From Anseranas semipalmata (Eukaryota > Chordata > Aves > Anseriformes > Anseranatidae), in NCBI GenBank assembly GCA_013399115.1, contig VXAA01003394.1, positions 165,101 to 229,100 on the forward strand: DNA of 64,000 bases, read 5' to 3'. The position numbers were made by a program, and so were the translations under genes. The stretch's first letter is position 1. Each line of letters opens with the position of its first letter. The notes beneath the pieces were generated by a model. That model was not told the origin of the DNA, searched no databases, and saw nothing but the letters and a program-made list of their open reading frames with translations. Below, in pieces: positions 1-13,050 of the stretch.

Positions 1-489
1 CTCTCTTTCCATGTTAAGAGATATGAGTATACCTTATTTAATAATCATCTTCAAATATACTTAATATATGAATAATTAAACTATTTGAATAAATGAAGAC
101 CCAATGATAGCAAATTTTTACTTGAGGCAAATCTGGGCATCTGTGCTGGAACAAAAATAAACTCATCCAGTCCTACTGGATAATTATTTTGATTTCAGTT
201 TCAGAGGGAACCTCATTAGTAGGTACCACTTTCAGGAACATACTGATCCTGGAGCTTGATAAATTACTGACACCTTCTTAAGATCATGGGCAACCTTCTA
301 ACCTTCTCTGGCAGAACAGTCTTCTTGACATCATATATGTATTCCTACACTGAGATCTGAAAGGGGGAAGCAAATCTTTTTGTTAGAAGTGGAGAACTGT
401 TCTTAATGGGCAAAGTTAACATCCAAGGTGTCATAAAAATGCCTAATAAGAAAAAGAGGTACAGATACTAGAGAAACAATAAGTTCATT

Positions 490-521
490 CAAACAAACAA
501 ACAAAACAACAACAAAAAAAG
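490..521. repeat. (CAAA)n / (CAA)n microsatellite
   Basis: Three CAAA units grade into CAA units and end in a short A run. It is a simple sequence repeat with no sign of function. The T-rich complement generates the phenylalanine- and cysteine-rich minus-strand open frame in this place. Confidence 0.85.
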
Positions 522-998
522 AGCCAGATTTGTCTCCAGAGCCATAAACTGAAGGAGAACTGAACTTGGTGCTGGGATCTCACTGGTGAAACTAAGGTTG
601 TGTAAAGCTGCTGGCTCCAAAAGCATTCATCTATGTTTATGCTAGGCTCAAAATAGCCTTTAAAGTGCAAGGCCTAGTAGACAGTATTAAGTTCACTCTT
701 GTGACCAAACAATGAACACCTAAATCAAAGGAGATTTATTTTCCTTTTCACTGGAAGAGACCAGCCAAATTCACATTTGGCTAAGGCAAATAGAGCAATA
801 TCACTGGAATGAAGAAAAATGTTTCTTGTGGTGGTCACTCCTGTTCCTAATTTTAAGCCATAGCAAATATACTTGGGCAGAGAAACAGGCAAAATAAGCA
901 GTAGCCAGGATCATGAGAATAAATGATAATTCCCTCACAGCTTATATACAGTTTGGAAATGGGAGGGAGAAAGCTACTAATCAAAGGAAAAGAAATAG

Positions 999-1015
999 AA
1001 AAAAAAAAAAAAAAA
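999..1015. repeat. Poly-A run (17 nt)
   Basis: An uninterrupted run of 17 A. A second run of 12 A lies nearby at 1092-1103. No retrotransposed sequence is recognisable upstream on either strand, so they are listed as simple repeats rather than retrocopy tails. Confidence 0.85.
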
Positions 1016-3337
1016 CAGGTTTCTAAAAATTGGAAAATTAAAAAGTGAAATTTGAAAGCCACAAAAATTATTTTTTGATGAATATTTTGACAAAAAAAAA
1101 AAAGACTACTGTGAAAAATAACCAAAGGATTACAGAATACACACACACAAAACAAACTAACAAACAAAACAGTTAAGCTAGAGCTCGAGAGAAATTAGAT
1201 TGAAGAAAAACCTTTTAACATACACAGATAGTCAGAGAAGCATAAATGGAGGAGCAGAAATGAGAGACAAGTGGTATCCTGCTGGTGCCACAGAGACAGA
1301 AGGATATGTGTTTTGAACTCACAGGCACATGTGTATTCATTCTGTGAGTGCAAGTATGGAAACTCACTGGAAAGGCTGCACTGAGGAGATTTGCTGGCAG
1401 CAACATATGTGTGCCTGAATAGCCATACAAACGGGATAGAAATCGGCAAAGCCAGAGTACTGTGAGATATTTCTTGGGGAAATTTCTGTGGGTATATTCT
1501 TTTCTCCTCCTTTAGAAGGAGGTAATCTTGGTCACAGAAGATTTCCTGAAGAAGAAAGATTTATGGAATGGACTTGACATTTTAAGGAAAGAGAAAAAAA
1601 ATCCAAATTTCCATATCCATACCTGGATATATTTTCACCCCAGAGAACTGTTGAGAAGATGATATCGATCAGTAAGTTAATTTTAGTTTAAGCATAACAC
1701 TTATATTTACTTTGGTACTTCAATAGGGTTTTTTAGCTTACTTGGAACATCTCTCACAGGATCAAGCTAGAGGTATTTTTTTAGTCATTGTTGTGAGCAT
1801 TGCTAGTCCGTTGAAAAAAACTTATAATGGCCACCACCTCCTAGACTGGTAGAGAAGAGATGCCCTTTAAAAATATTGAATGAGGTAAGGGGAAAGGGAA
1901 TACGGCTGGCTAAGTTGAGAATTGAACTAGGGAATCTAAAATGAATCTCAGACATGAGAGCTATGCAAGATGGATTGAGTTCAGTGCGTTTGCAGAAGCT
2001 TATTACTACCAATCATGCACAGATTATATTATTTTGAAATCAGAATCTCAAAAAAAGGTTGTTTAGAATTTTACTGCTACTGCAGGTAAGAAGTAAATCA
2101 GATCTTCAAAACTTCACCTGTCCTAAGAGACATCAATATTTTTGATAGAAATGCTTCAATTCCTGCCAAAAGGCATGGACAAAAGTGTACCAGCAAAGGG
2201 TGGTTGGAGACAGTCAAGGATCTCCTGAACTATAACAGCGAGGGCTGCTGGGGACATTTCATGTTTCAACACTGGTGGGATTCTCAGACTGAGAGTTCTC
2301 TGATGTGTCCCAGCATGGCCTGGTATAATAATTAGTGGTTACCTTACCACATCATACCTTTGGAATAGTGCCAGCCATACCCTGTACAATTTTGCCAACA
2401 TAACCTTAATACCCAATAAATATGAGTTGGAAAGGGCAGGATTTGACATAGAGAAGGTAGGGGTACACCATAAAAAGAGTTCACAACTAACTTCAGAAAG
2501 GATAGCTTCTTTTTGAAGTTCATTTATACTGTAGATGAATGTTACTCTTATAAAAGAGATGGGCTGATAGCCAAGGTTTCATAAGAGCAGCCCTTTATGC
2601 TTCATATGCAAAGTTCCTCATAGAAGCCTGTCCAGCCTGACCAGCATTCCTCATTATTTCCCAGAGGGCAATTGGGAGCCCTGGATATTTGTTGGCTCAA
2701 AATATTCATCACTTTGATTGCAAGTGACGAGGTTCCCCTTGGGTGCCATAATAGCATTTGAGTATGGCCCTAAGGTACATAGTAAAGGAATTAATTATTT
2801 CTTCTGCAATGCCCGAATGCTCCTAAAACTATCACAGCAATATAATAATCTATCAAAAGTATTACTCTAAATAACAAATTACGAGGATTGGTAATATCTC
2901 ACGTGTTGAGCATAAAGCTGAGTGAAAGCTGAAATTGCTGTTCAAAACTTCTATTATGAAGAAATTTAAAACTTAGATTAAAAATGAAAGCTTACAGCAA
3001 AATCAGAATGTCCCTAGGGAAAATGTGCACTTTGCCAAAACTGTGACTTTTGTTGGAAAAGTATCCTTCTTTCTACCTGTTCTGGTGTGTGGCTTTGAAA
3101 AGGGCACTCTCATTACAGTTACCAAGGATCTTCCATTTAATTTCCAATTGTTTTATAAAGTGCATCCAAATTTTCAGCTAGATTCTCTGACAATAAAAAA
3201 GATATCATTTAAAATTTCTTTACTAAAGAAGACTTACAGTCACTGTGGACAAGATGCAAACGTTCTTTTGTTACTTTGTTTTCTAGCCTGTGTAAGCTGT
3301 TCTAGTAGGATAAGAAGAAGAGATGAGTGCGAAGGTG

Positions 3338-3353
3338 TTTTTTTTTTTTTTTT
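3338..3353. repeat. Poly-T run (16 nt)
   Basis: A homopolymer tract of 16 T in unique sequence. It supplies the phenylalanine run of an otherwise featureless open frame at 3025-3384, which I do not regard as a gene. Confidence 0.85.
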
Positions 3354-6157
3354 GTCTTTCCTATGCCCTTTTTTAATGACATAGGAAGCTAAAAATTGAA
3401 TTTGACAAGAAAGAGCAATAAAGCAAGCACTTGGAGCAGGCAGTTTTCTCTTACCCCATCTTCCTCAAAATCTTCAAAACTATAACAAATTTAAATACAG
3501 AACATCAAGTCTATAAAGCCAAAGTCAAGAAAAGTCAAGAAATCCACCAAGTTTTCAACAACTACTGGTCGTATTCTATAAATACTCAATTTGTAATCCT
3601 GTTTTCTTGTTAAATGTGAAGCTTAATAGATTATTGATTATGCTGTAAAATCTATACCATAAAATATACAAGATATGCGCAGTGGTAACATTGAGGTTGC
3701 TCTTGCAGCATTAACTTTTATGTTTCCTGACCTTGTGGATTTTAAATACAACCTTAAACATTACATTTTTATACTGACAGTTCATGTAGCTCTTACTAAA
3801 ACAAATTGCACCTATCTTCAGCATTTACCAACAGACATATTTTCCTCTGGAAAAGTATGACAATAGTCTTTTCATTCAAATTTTGTTGTGACAGTCATGA
3901 CAAACATATGGATAGTAACAGTCTTACCAGCAGGATGCTTATCTGTTTTACTAGTTCAGAAAGGTCTGATTGATGTGAAAGACCAAGGTCTCTCTAAAGA
4001 TAATTTAGCCATTTCCATACAGTTTACGCTTGTGTTAGCTGTATCCTGCAAGGGGACTCCCAGGGGGATTTTCTCTGACCTTCCCTCTAAAAGGTAACAC
4101 ATAAGAGATTCCTAAAGGAACCATCATCTAACAAGACTAATGATAGCTTCCATGCTTATTATCATTCAGTGAGAGTGAAAGAGACTTTAAAAATGCAGTA
4201 CCACATTCCTCCCTTGATGTTTCTCATGATCTATTAAGGTATTAGATGCCAGATAAATTAATCATTAAAAACTTACAGTTAAGTCTTTACAAATAATAAC
4301 CAGGTGTACTTCGATTATTTTTTGTCTCACTATATATATTTATATATTTCTGTCATTAAACACAAACCATACAAGACAATTTGTTTATTAATGAATAATG
4401 GCTACCTAAAGTTCACAAAGGCCTGTATTCTTCAGCCTTTCAGTGTGCTAGAAAGTCAGGAGGATTACAGAAAACCATATATTCTTTATTTCTGAAACAA
4501 CTTGTGATTTGTCAATCAGCTATCCTTTCAAGCTATTTTGGCAAGTGTGAGCTCTTGTGATGACTGTTTATTAGTGCATATAACCTAGCATTCAATTTAT
4601 TTTTTCCTGATTGGTAATACTTTGCTTAAAAGTTCCTCCAGTACAGAGTTACTACAGAGAGTTTTCCTGGGAAATAATTTTTATTGAAATAGCCTTTCTT
4701 CCTTACCTTGTCAGCTTTTTTATAATAAAAAACATGATCTTCATTTCTGTTTAACCACTTGTCACCAAAATATGATTATTGACATATTTTCCAATGTAAT
4801 CCACCTTACATTTTTAGCAAAGAAAAATAAAAAGCTTTCAGAGTAGTGATGACTTGTTGAATTTCACTGCTGTCATAAAGACTTGTTTATTTTCTTCGGG
4901 GTTCGTATTGAGTTAGTCCTATGGGGACCATTTGCCTGCATCTCTCTGGTGACCATGTTGCTTTTTACAGATTTTAAGCTGTCACTTTAAAACAGAAAAT
5001 GATTGACCTGCATGGCTGTACCTTAAGTTTCCTGATGTGAACTAGTTCAGCTCTATTTCTAGATCTGTCAGTAGGCATGCATTTGCACTGAGTATGGATA
5101 ATTCTTGGTACTTCTCCACTGGAATATAACAAATGTAGGTGAATTCAACCAAGTAAATATAAATATGATTTTAAATGCTGAAACAGTGTTCCAAGAAAGA
5201 TACACTTCCATCTTTATTCATATTCAGACAGGATGACACCTGCTTTGCTATGGCAAGTCTATACCAGCCAACAGACATACCATGATGCACACTGTTGTTG
5301 GGTGCACCAAAGCTCTCCTCTGCTTCTCTCAAAATTGTGCAGAATGATACTACTCTAAATGGCAGTGGCAAAGCTCCTACTGACTTTGGCAGAGACAGTG
5401 CTGAATACACACCTACACTCAGTATATCTACATCTGTGGTGTGACATGACATCTAATAGTAATTTCTCTTTCTGAGTGTTAAGAAAGAGGCAAAAACATA
5501 AAAGAAAATGGAAAGATCAAATGATGATTAATGAATCAACCAATAATTAATTTAAATAATTGTAGGTTTTTTTCCACATTATTTGAACAAGGTCTTGACT
5601 TTCATGTGTTCTTTGACAAGGTTGACACTGTGTCTGGAGATAATCCATTCTCTGCCAAACAACTAGTAGAAATACCTTTGTATATTTTTGATATCTGAAA
5701 TCTGAAAAATTTTAATGAAGAAAAGTTAAAGTGATGAGCAAACCTAATAGGGTAGGGTCCTGATCTATGTTCATTAATATAACTTCTAACCCTTCACTTT
5801 TCCCTGGTTTCTTTGAAATATTTTGTTATTTGTTTCTAAGGCCTACAGCTTGTCTCCTGCAATGGGGTTCCAGTACCTTTCTCAGCATTACAGCAATGAA
5901 ACAACAAGCTTACTAAAAATCCCTTTTCTAGAGAATATTCCCACCACTACAGTTAATTTGTTATAATATTAATGGAAAATATGGGAGAAATGAATGAAAA
6001 AGAAAATCAAACGTTCTGTTAGTTAGAAAACCTCCTCGTAATGTATGCAAGTCAATGCAGAAATATTTGACTCCAAACTGTGTGAGTTGACAAACATAGA
6101 ACCTGAAGGTTAGCCACAGTCAATTCAGATAAATCAGTTCTCACATTAGGTGTAGGC

Positions 6158-6190
6158 TTTCTAAGAATTTTCTAAGAATTCTAAGAATCT
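6158..6190. repeat. Short tandem of TTCTAAGAA
   Basis: The nonamer TTCTAAGAA occurs three times in 33 bases with spacings of 10-11. The unit is nearly self-complementary. This is probably a small slippage product. Confidence 0.7.
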
Positions 6191-8692
6191 ACTAGAGTAG
6201 CCATGTAAATATTTGAAAATATATTTGCACAATATATTATGAGTCATTTACCCATCTCTATTATTGACACTTGAACAAAGAAAAGGAAATGTGAACTCTC
6301 TTCATAGGAGAGCTGTCCTCAAGATTCTCACTTAGTGGAAGAGATAAGACTCCAACAATTGTTATAGACATTCCTCTCCTTTCTTGTAATACGTTCATCT
6401 AGACATCAAGATGAAGTGCCTTTTGTGCCACTGAGAATGTATGTTATACAAGGCAAACTGTTAATAATGACATTTACGCACACATCAGCAGAATTCAAGT
6501 ACCTGTATGACATACATTCCTTAAAGGTCAGATACTTAGTCTTGTACTGGTCAGTAATAGGACCAAAGTATAATGTATTCTTTATATTGTTAAACAAAAT
6601 ACCAAAAACTAGGAACTGTATAGGCATTTAATAAAAAAGTCCTCACCTGGCAAATCTGTGAGACAAGAAAAAGAACACAGTGAAAGGCAAAATTGCACCT
6701 AGAATTTTGACAGTCCCAATAACAAAATAATCTCATGAAATAATATAACATTAGCCAGAAGGGAAACCATAAATAATGCCATCCTCAGTTTCCTTTCTTG
6801 GATTGTTCCAAAGCTGGAAAACAGCTTTGTCCCATCTCTGCACATTTGCCTGATTAGGATTCTGGTCTATGGGCACCAATGAAGATGTCAAGGACAGGTC
6901 AGATGTTAGGCAGGCTGAATCACTCTTTGAAGGTTCCTTTTCTTCTCTTCAGTAGTGGAAATCCCTAAAAATAGAAGCCTTAATTTGATCCGAATTTTTC
7001 TGACTGAGAAAGAAAAATTCTATTCAGTGGAAAAGAATACTCATAGAGTATTGATCTGCTAATTTCCTTCACACTGAATTAAAATGCGATGGCAGCACCA
7101 GGCTGACTTGATCATTATTCAGGTAGATGAAATAAAACTTTTGGCTGTATTTTCCTTCATAGGGAAGGATGGGCTATAGTTCTAAATGTGTCAGAGATTA
7201 TCATTTAGAGTTCTTACACATTGTCCCTCCAGGTTGGTTGCAGCGGTGAGGTGGCCCAAGAAGCAGTCTTGCAGTAGGGTTAGTACAGAGAGAAAAGCTG
7301 TGGGGTATTCTGCATATGTAAAAGCTAAGTGTTATTCTTTAAACAGAGTTTGATGTTGAAGATAGCACTGTACATCCAACCGTTTTCATGTTATCTCTAT
7401 ATGAGTATTCTGTGCATTGAGTAATTATATTTTTGGGATATTGCTATTTCACACATTTCTTATTTGATTTCTTAAGTACCCTGTTGAAGGCTACAAATGC
7501 TATAAATGTAGAAATGAATGATTGGCTATAGTGTTAATAAGCAATAAAAACTCCAGCATGACTTACTGGTATAAGGCAAATATTTTATTACAGGAATTAA
7601 AAAGGTGTAGTGTGGCAGAGATTTGGAATCTGGAGTGTGGAAATGATAGAGGTGCGGAACACTGTCATAGGAAAAGAATGTTATATGAATAAAGGGGAGC
7701 AAGGAAGTGGTGGAAAAGCACATCAGAGAACCATTCTCTTGCTCTGCGGCCTGGCTGTTTCTAAGCATAATAAAAATGAGAGATACGAGGGTAATAAAAT
7801 TCATGCTAGACACATCTCTAAAAAGGGAACTGACCAAAGAATAAAAAAAGCACTTTCCTCCCATATGTTTTAAATTTCCCAGAGTGTATTCACCTCCAGT
7901 AGCAATGTACAAAGGTACCAGTGGTCCCTGGCTAATTTAAGAAATAAGAAGCTCTGACGAAGAGCAACATATGCATGGAGCAAAAACATTAGTATTGTTC
8001 TGAGGGACACTTTTGTCTCCCCTGTTCATTTTACAAATGCCTGCATTATCACAAAATATTGTGAACAGTTTAGGAAGAGATTCATCCTGCATGTCTGCAG
8101 CAACAGTATGTTGCAGGACTTACGGGTATCATTCTTAGCTTCATCAAAGGTTTTATATCAGATGACTGTGTCATGATTTCTTCATTGTTTAAAAAGCTTG
8201 TTCTCATGTGGTTTCTATGAAGTGTTATGCTTTGACTTCAGCCTTAACTCTACAGAAAATCACTGAGTGGCAAATGTTAATACTCAGTAGTAAATAAAGT
8301 TCTTCCCATAATCTACATGCCTTGTCTGCGACATACATGTCTTGAAGCTTGAAACTCATTGACAATGAGAAAAATAAATGTGGATAAACTCTTTTTTGAG
8401 AGTTCTTTTTGAAGAGCTCACTCACTTGCATGTGCGTAAGTGCAGGTGTATGGGAGGTAGTTGCTGGGCTGGAAGGAGCAGCCCCTCAGCCCCAGCGAGT
8501 TCTGCAGCATCTCTTCCACAGGTCACTGATGTATCAGCCTCAGGTCTCAACCATGCCTTGACCACACCTCCTTACTCTGCTTTACTTCTCCAAGAAAATC
8601 CAAATCCTGGATTAACAAGGAAATCCAGGAATGGGAGGAATGCTAGAGATCCAAGGAGTGCAGAAAATTAAAATTTTAAATTTAAATTTAAA

Positions 8693-8792
8693 GGTTGGAT
8701 GTGGTACTTAGGGACATATAGGTTGGACTAAAGGTTGGACTGGGTGATCTTGGAGGTCTTTTCCAGCCTAAATGGTTCTGTGATTCTGTGAT
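8693..8792 (+). mobile_element. CR1 retrotransposon 3' end, copy 1
   Basis: This is the last ~100 bases of a CR1 element in sense orientation. It has the conserved GTGATCTTGGAGGTC block, the TTCCAGCCTAAATGGTTCTG segment and a tail built from TGATTCTG units. CR1 elements are non-LTR retrotransposons that are commonly truncated at the 5' end and finish in short 8-bp tail repeats rather than poly-A. No coding part remains. It is immediately followed by a second 3' end. Confidence 0.88.
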
Positions 8793-8882
8793 GGTTTATT
8801 GGGTAGTATTGGTGGTAGGGGGACAGTTGGACTAGATGATCTTGGAGGTCTTTTCCAACCTTAATGATTCTATGATTCTATG
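8793..8882 (+). mobile_element. CR1 retrotransposon 3' end, copy 2
   Basis: A second CR1 tail directly abuts the first. It carries TTGGACTAGATGATCTTGG, the GGTCTTTTCCAACCTTAATG block and a tail of two ATTCTATG units. It differs from the neighbouring copy in the tail unit (ATTCTATG against ATTCTGTG), so the two are not a perfect duplication. Either one truncated CR1 inserted into the tail of another, or a tail duplicated and diverged. Confidence 0.88.
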
Positions 8883-9291
8883 AAAATACATGGGAATAGC
8901 AAGAGAATTATCGTGGAGAACTAAAAAAGGGGGAAAAGGGACAGACCTCTTGGAATGTATTCAGTAAATCATCACTGGAACTAGCAAACTGAAGATACAG
9001 CAGTTTCATAAAGGTCTTGCTGCAGATAATAGTACCTACAACCCAGTCATCCCCATTGAACAGTCTCAGTCCAAGGCCAAGGATCTTCCCATGTTAGGAT
9101 GTAGTTGTGTAATAACTTGGCAGCAAAACTGAAGAGTTACGTCTCCCCCTTTCCGGCTGCTTGTTTCTATGTCTGTGTTGCAGCTTGACAGACTTGCTTT
9201 TTAACCCTGTTTCTGCACAGCCACCAGGACAACTACAGAAGAACAGATGAGTGTTAGGAAATGACAGCAGAGGACTAGGAATGAACAGTGC

Positions 9292-9307
9292 GGGGTGGGG
9301 GGTGGGG
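9292..9307 (+). other. G-rich tract, possible G-quadruplex
   Basis: Runs of four, six and four G are separated by single T residues. This could form a two-tetrad quadruplex, but it lacks the four separated G-triplets of a canonical motif. It sits alone in AT-rich DNA with no promoter or CpG island around it. Confidence 0.4.
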
Positions 9308-9966
9308 AGCAGGTCTTCTGCCAACTCTGGTAGAGCTTCTACAAGCTCTTCTGGTAGAATAAGCGAGAGAAATGCAGCTCCAGCCTTAGTTACAACCACA
9401 GAAGGCTTATTAATGAAGAGTTCAGTCTTAAACTGAATTTTGGTGCATTTCTCACATCTCTGTTTCTTTAGGAGGTGGGGACCCATATGAAAGTGTTCTC
9501 CAAGGCTTTCAGAGCAATGATTGGATAGCGGTAGTTAACCTTCAAAATGGATTTACAAAAATGTGAATCCCTATAGGTCATCGGGGCATTCCCTCTTGGC
9601 CAGCATTTCCCAGAGGAAATCTAGATTTTTTGTATAATATCAAAGTAGATTTCCCTTGTCCCCAAACTGAAAATGTTTGTCATAGTCCTTTAGTTTAATT
9701 TTGAAAACTGCACATTTGGATTCAGAAATATTGTAGCATTCCATGGAAATTGCACTGCAGCTACCCTGTGCATAAGTTCTGCTACATCACCTTGCTGACA
9801 ATCACACACTATGATATCCATAAGTCACCATGTATGCCTTACAAATATCTGCCACAGTGAATTCAGAATGGAGAATATATTGTGTCTACAAAAGAGAAGA
9901 GCAGCATTTGGCACCCAGCATTGAATTCCCATAAGGAACTGGACAAGAGTTCTGTGAAAACGAGTC

Positions 9967-9989
9967 TTTTTTTTTTTTTTTTTTTTTTT
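9967..9989. repeat. Poly-T run (23 nt)
   Basis: The longest uninterrupted homopolymer in the window. No retrocopy body is recognisable on the minus strand beside it, so it is annotated as a simple repeat. Confidence 0.9.
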
Positions 9990-10552
9990 CTCCAAGAAGG
10001 TACATGCTTTTCAGCGAAAAAATATAAAATAAAAAAATCTATTTTCCCTTAAAAGCAAATTTTGACTAAAAAAAATTCAGCCACCTGTATCAGTCTTTTT
10101 GGAAGGCTGCTGCTGTTGCTTAGAGAAAACTGTTCTTTATATCTTTTATTTGTTCAAAAGATTTTCAGTGTCCTTTCTGAGGCACTGCCAGCTATTTTCT
10201 GAATAGGTAGACTCTTGTTGCTATAGTAATTAAAGCCAAAACTAGTGCTCCAGTCAGAAGACTGCAGGGCATTGTTTGTTCCTGAGCCACTATTGCAAGT
10301 AGGACTGTATTTACACAAGCTCCCCTGACTCTTCATGCCAAGAGTAGCAGAAAAGAAATAAAACAGACATGCACACTCAGATGCACATGCACACACTCTG
10401 TTGGAGGTATGAAGGTTTTGTTCAAGGTAACCATTTTAAGGATACAGCTCTCGAAAATTCAGGGTATGCACATTTTTGTCCAGAATTGCACACCACTGAC
10501 ATGTGAACTTACCAAGTGTGAAGTTTAAAAGAGACCTTAAATGAGTTCCTCA

Positions 10553-10596
10553 TTTCCTCCTTCCTTCCTTTCTCCCTCCCTTCCTTCCTCTGTCTG
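10553..10596. repeat. (CTTC)n microsatellite
   Basis: A pyrimidine-only tract of TTCC/CTTC/CTCC units runs straight into the run of Ns. Homopyrimidine tracts of this kind are polymorphic and hard to assemble, which likely explains the gap. Confidence 0.85.
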
Positions 10597-10647
10597 NNNN
10601 NNNNNNNNNNNNNNNNNNNNNNNNNNNNNNNNNNNNNNNNNNNNNNN
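10597..10647. other. Assembly gap (51 N)
   Basis: Fifty-one consecutive undetermined bases lie next to a CTTC microsatellite. The true length of the missing sequence may not be 51. No feature should be inferred across it. Confidence 0.98.
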
Positions 10648-11771
10648 CTCCCCTCAGAGTTACAAGTAATTTACAGGAAACTATCAAGTCCTGCTCACAC
10701 CAAAGTTAGTGGCAAAAAATGCATTCTGATGCCAGCAAAATCAGAAAGAAGCCATTTTGGAACTATCTGTAGGAATGTAATAAAAAATAATTTAGAAATC
10801 CTTTCCTCAAAAAAAAAATAAAAATAAAAAAAATCAAGTGTATTTGACCATCTGGAAAACTTGAAGTGACTAACATGTAGTTTTTAAACCAGAAACATCA
10901 GATAAAAGTTAAAGGTCTCAAATGAAATGCTTTTGTAGAGACTGTTAACTTAAAAACATTTCCAGCTTTGAAGAAATATTTCTCTTTGCCCTTGGTAAAA
11001 ATCCAGCAGTTTTGAAAACAACAACAAATATTTTCAAAACCAAGAACTGATTTTTGGTGCTGAAGTTCCTGCATATCCAACATGAAACTTATTAATGTCT
11101 GCTGAGCACATAATTTTATGGAACAATATGCACCAACCAGACCTCAGAATACAACTATTTTGGCACATGAAAACAGAGGTAGTAAAAAATCGTAAGTTCA
11201 TTAAAAATGTTGGTAAAGGAGGATTTTGAGTTAAAGGTAACAGAACTGTCAGCAAATGTAGCTCTTAACATTTTAAACTAACTGGAAGAAGCCCTTGAGT
11301 TCCTTTATTGAAGAGAGAGCTTAAAAAGAGGGACTAGTACCCACAGCAGCTTCTCCAGTGATGCAGCCCTGAGTCATTTCACCCACAGGGTGGGAACTGA
11401 TCGCATTGAAACAGACATCTCTGTGCATACAAGAAAGAAGCAGGGGAAATGATGTGGAAGCAGGAAGAGCAGTGGAGACATGAAGTTACCAAAGCACAGG
11501 CTGTGTAGCACTGAGAAAAACTTACAGGCTAAGTGCCGGCTTGAAAGGAGCCCAGAACTACAAACATAGAAACTGATTCTTGTTGTCTCGAGGGAAACAC
11601 CACTGGGTTCCTTTGGAACAAACCGGATGACATCCAAGACACAGCTGACTCAATTTTTCCTCCCAACAAGCACACCCCACAGGATCCTGAGTTTTGGCTA
11701 ACACCTAGGTAAAGCTATTTAAATTAGCTAATATTAATATTGTATGATGCTAATGTGTCTCATTCAACTTC

Positions 11772-11774
<3 letters not shown>

Positions 11775-11805
<31 letters not shown>
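11775..11805. repeat. (TA)n microsatellite
   Basis: About 15 uninterrupted TA units. It is the cause of the alternating Ile-Tyr repeat in the plus-strand open frame at 11740-11955, which is therefore rejected as a gene. Confidence 0.92.
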
Positions 11806-11809
<4 letters not shown>

Positions 11810-12099
11810 TTTCTCCCCCAAAGCTCAATAAAACATTTCTCCATAATAATATTTATTTCTTTAAGTCTTTCCATTGCTTTTTCTTACATGTCAATATGCC
11901 CCAAATAAGATGTTATGATGCTTCTGCTGCATGGTTCAAGATGAAAAAGGATTAAATACCAGTTCACACATCTTAAGATACCATGTTTTTGTTGCACTTA
12001 TACCAGTAAATAGCAGTGGTGTACCAGCATGTGTTAACAATTACCAGATGATTCATTTTAACAGCGGCTTCCCTGTAAAGGCTTCAATATTTCTGAGCA

Positions 12100-13050
12100 C
12101 AAGGACTGAGTCATTTGGCTAATCTACTTATTTTATTGTCCAAACCAATGCTTGCCCATTCTTTGAATTTCATGTTTGCATTCAGAATCCTTTTGACTGC
12201 AGGTTTGGGAAGTACCAAATGCTTGCCCATCTGGGAAGGACATTTTAATCCCCCAAATGCTGACATGAAAGCAATATATTTGGAATCACTGCCAACTATA
12301 GGCTGGTCCTTTGCACATGGCACTTCAGGCGTGGGGCATGGGAAATAGGCTTTTATTACCCGCATGCACTATTTATAGAAATGAAAGTAGTTAGTAAAGC
12401 ATATTATTCACATGTTTTGTCTATTTATTGCTGTTATTTTCCTTTTGCTTTTCACCCAGTTACTTTCTAGTGGCCAGCAGGATCCTTAAGTAGCTGCCTG
12501 CCGTCACAGCTGCTGATGTTAAGCTACATACTGCAACGCCGAGTCCAGTCTCTCCCAAAGGGAGTGATATATAGGCTCATATCTGACAACAACGGAAAAT
12601 AAAAACAGGGCTATATAACCACACAGAGCAGGAGGTTGCCTCGGGCAGCAAAATATAATGGGCTGCAAAATGTTAAGAGACTGTTTACACACTGGCAACC
12701 TATTGTGCTGCCCCAACACAAACCATTCCATCCAGACAAAATTGCATTGAACTATGTAGCCATATATATGTATAGCTGTAGGGAGTATGTGAGAAGTCCT
12801 TCAGCTGCATGCCCTGCTTTTCTTAATGCAATTAACTGCGTCTGCAACTTCACCTAAGTGGCAACACTTTCTAATTGCCTTGGGAAGATGTAACCACATA
12901 TTTTTTCCAGCTGGGGGCTGTGCTGGTTCTTTGCTGCAAGCAGGAAGACCACATATAGACTGTTTAGAGTGGAGCAAATTACAGCTGCCACTAACTAATA
13001 GGAGAACTTGTGGTTATAAAGCCACAGTTCCCACCTCTGCTTGATCCAAG
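12100..13050. promoter_or_regulatory. Putative conserved non-coding element / enhancer
   Basis: This block differs from its surroundings. It is less AT-rich, has almost no homopolymers, and has open frames on both strands and in several phases without one consistent frame. That pattern is seen in constrained non-coding DNA. It contains four CAGCTG E-boxes within 481 bases (12507, 12802, 12908 and 12982) and the near-palindromic TTAATGCAATTAA at 12823-12835, which resembles homeodomain, POU or HNF1-type sites. Known developmental enhancers often combine such bHLH and homeodomain sites. No promoter, CpG island or exon is visible. The enhancer reading is inference and needs cross-species conservation to stand. 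Confidence 0.3.

Larger units (their letters stand above)
1..8692. other. Unique AT-rich non-coding DNA
   Basis: No gene is supported here. Open frames on both strands are short (the longest is about 130 codons). They lack recognisable domains and paired splice sites, and their residue composition is what random AT-rich DNA gives. The stretch holds homopolymer runs, a CAAA repeat and a short TTCTAAGAA tandem, listed separately. The segment at 8450-8640 is a little richer in GC but matches nothing I recognise. This is most likely intergenic or intronic. Confidence 0.6.
8883..12099. other. Unique non-coding DNA with microsatellites and an assembly gap
   Basis: No gene is supported. The stretch contains a G-rich run, a long poly-T, a CTTC microsatellite beside the assembly gap and a TA microsatellite, listed separately. 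The overlapping frames at 9094-9486 (minus) and 9251-9436 (plus) cover the same slightly GC-richer patch and show no domain or splice context. Confidence 0.6.

Noticed and set aside
11740..11955. Plus-strand open frame of 71 codons
   Set aside because: Its core is the TA microsatellite read as alternating Ile-Tyr, with no domain.
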